Part shown: positions 5,314-6,543 of the stretch, in pieces | Position numbering within the stretch: the first letter of the stretch is position 1 | How the letters are laid out: the number at the start of each line of letters is the position of its first letter | From: Clostridia bacterium | GTDB lineage: Bacteria > Bacillota_A > Clostridia > Oscillospirales > CAG-272 | Reading direction: 5' to 3' | Length of the DNA stretch: 6,543 nucleotides | NCBI GenBank assembly: GCA_017467225.1 | Contig: JAFTSR010000167.1 | Location: 1-6,543 of the forward strand | The notes under the pieces: model-generated | Told to the model about the DNA's origin: nothing | The model's input: the letters and a program-made list of their open reading frames with translations, nothing else | Databases searched by the model: none | Translations under genes and position numbers: made by a program

Positions 5314-6543
5314 TCATTCCTCCTGGGGTGCCGCAACGGCCTTCATCAGGCGAACGGTGTCACGGTGATACTCTTTGATACTTCCCTCCTCGCCGCCAAG
5401 ACGGACGCGAACCGTACCGCGCAAGGGGTTGTTGGCGATGACGTTACCAACGCCGTCGGGCGTCTGCACCAACGAACCGACCGAGGGAGTGCGACGGATC
5501 TCTTCCTCGTAGGTATCCGACTCGTAGCGCAGGCAGCACATCAATCTGCCGCAGCAGCCGGAGATTTTGGTTGAGTTGAGCGAGAGGTTCTGCTCCTTGG
5601 CCATCTTGATCGAAACCTGGACGAAATCAGCCAAAAAGCTGGCGCAGCACAGCGGTCTGCCGCAGGTGCCAAGACCGCCCAGCAGCTTAGCCTCGTCACG
5701 AATACCGATCTGGCGCAACTCAATGCGGGTGCGGAACACACCTGCCAGATCCTTGACCAGCTCACGGAAATCGACACGACCGGCAGAGGTGAAATAGAAC
5801 AGCAGCTTGGTGTTATCGAAGGTGTACTCTGCCTCAACCAGCTTCATATCCAGCCCATGCGAGGCGATCTTCTCCTGGCAAATACGGAAGGCCTCGTCCT
5901 CACGCGCCTTGTTGTCAGCATAGTGCTGATCGTCCTCGGCGGTTGCTGCACGAATAACGGGACGCAACGGCAGAACAATCTGCTTTTGCGGAACGGTGGT
6001 ATTGCCGCGGCTGACCTCGCCGTACTCCAGGCCGCGTGCCGTTTCGACAACGGCGTAGCTGCCCGGACGCAGCTTGAGCGCACCGGGATCAAAGAAATAG
6101 ACCTTACCTGTGGGGCGGAAGCGAATGCCGACGATCTCCACCGGCGTGTTATCCTCGCCCTCCTGCTCGGGCGCTGCCACAGCGTCCGGTGCCTCGCTCA
6201 GAGGCTGATCGGAAAACAGCAACGGACCCTCAGCGTCCAGAATTGCCGCGGCGTACTTCTCGGCCTCCGGATCGGGCTTATGCTCCTCGTGCGCAGGCAA
6301 GAAGCTGCTATCACTCATAAAATCGGCGCTGCCAAACAAAGAACTGCTCGGAAACGCTGCAGCCATACTGCTGTCGATGCTTCCGCTGTCCTTGCCTGAA
6401 CGCTTGGATTCATTCTGCGGTTGTACCTCGGTGTCCTTTTGGTTGCCGTTGCCCTTGCCGCGGTTACGATTGCGACCGCCACGGCTTCTCTCGCCGCTCT
6501 TTTGCTGCTTGGGCGCGGACGGCTTATCTGCCTTCTCCTCGCG
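5314..6543 (-). CDS. ricT: RicT/YaaT-family PSP1 protein, N-terminus cut by window edge
   Basis: Homologue of B. subtilis RicT (YaaT), a member of the RicA-RicF-RicT complex that carries [4Fe-4S] clusters and works with RNase Y in mRNA processing. The core is the last 275 residues, close to the length of B. subtilis YaaT. It starts at VEIVGIRFRPTGKVYFFDPG and contains GTCGRPLCC and SGCCGRLMCCLRYE, the conserved cysteine blocks. The frame stays open to the right edge for 59 more codons before the first in-window ATG (6366). That ATG has no ribosome site, so I take the gene as starting outside the window, with 409 residues visible. The upstream part is basic, glycine/arginine/asparagine-rich (SRGGRNRNRGKGNGNQ), then acidic and disordered-looking; neither part belongs to the PSP1 domain. 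A shorter protein starting at 6366 (350 residues) is the alternative. No clear terminator follows. Confidence 0.92.
   Translation of the reverse strand, partial: REEKADKPSAPKQQKSGERSRGGRNRNRGKGNGNQKDTEVQPQNESKRSGKDSGSIDSSMAAAFPSSSLFGSADFMSDSSFLPAHEEHKPDPEAEKYAAAILDAEGPLLFSDQPLSEAPDAVAAPEQEGEDNTPVEIVGIRFRPTGKVYFFDPGALKLRPGSYAVVETARGLEYGEVSRGNTTVPQKQIVLPLRPVIRAATAEDDQHYADNKAREDEAFRICQEKIASHGLDMKLVEAEYTFDNTKLLFYFTSAGRVDFRELVKDLAGVFRTRIELRQIGIRDEAKLLGGLGTCGRPLCCASFLADFVQVSIKMAKEQNLSLNSTKISGCCGRLMCCLRYESDTYEEEIRRTPSVGSLVQTPDGVGNVIANNPLRGTVRVRLGGEEGSIKEYHRDTVRLMKAVAAPQEE

Noticed and set aside
5857..6399. 180-codon open frame on the plus strand
   Set aside because: Antisense to ricT, whose cysteine motifs and PSP1 core are unmistakable on the minus strand.

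Overview
All seven protein genes in this window lie on the minus strand, so the region reads from right to left. The gene set points to an anaerobic, moderately GC-rich member of the Clostridia, probably a gut Oscillospiraceae/Ruminococcaceae-type bacterium. The evidence is a clostridial 2[4Fe-4S] ferredoxin, a RicT/YaaT-family PSP1 protein next to TrmN6 (the yaaT-yabB neighbourhood of Firmicutes), strong AGGAGG-like ribosome sites and sigma-A type promoters. This taxonomic call is an inference from gene content, not from a database search.

Right-hand block (about 6543 to 3300), in transcription order: the 3' part of ricT, with its true start outside the window; a 56-residue ferredoxin gene with its own promoter; trmN6, a tRNA adenine methyltransferase; and ttcA, a tRNA thiolation enzyme whose start lies 1 nt after the trmN6 stop. 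An intrinsic terminator closes the block at about 3343-3370. RicT, the ferredoxin and TtcA all carry iron-sulfur type cysteine motifs, and TrmN6 and TtcA both modify tRNA, so this reads as an RNA-processing/tRNA-modification cluster with an iron-sulfur theme.

Middle (3299 to 2222): a single-gene unit with its own promoter encodes a 325-residue XRE-family regulator. Its second domain looks like the DNA-reading gamma winged helix of FtsK, and its C-terminus may hold a third winged helix. A 9-bp inverted repeat overlaps its -35 box and is a candidate operator.

Left block (2170 to 1): a near-consensus promoter drives a CPA2-type sodium/proton antiporter gene through a roughly 95-nt leader. That leader contains a terminator-like hairpin with a U-run before the start codon. 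A very strong terminator (14-bp stem) follows the antiporter. A further promoter then drives pgk (phosphoglycerate kinase), of which only the first 179 codons are in the window.

No RNA genes, mobile elements or CRISPR arrays were seen, and no gene-free stretch exceeds 300 bases. The most unusual items are the XRE/FtsK-gamma-like regulator, the terminator-like hairpin in the antiporter leader, the basic low-complexity N-terminal extension of RicT, and a charged insertion of about 35 residues in Pgk.
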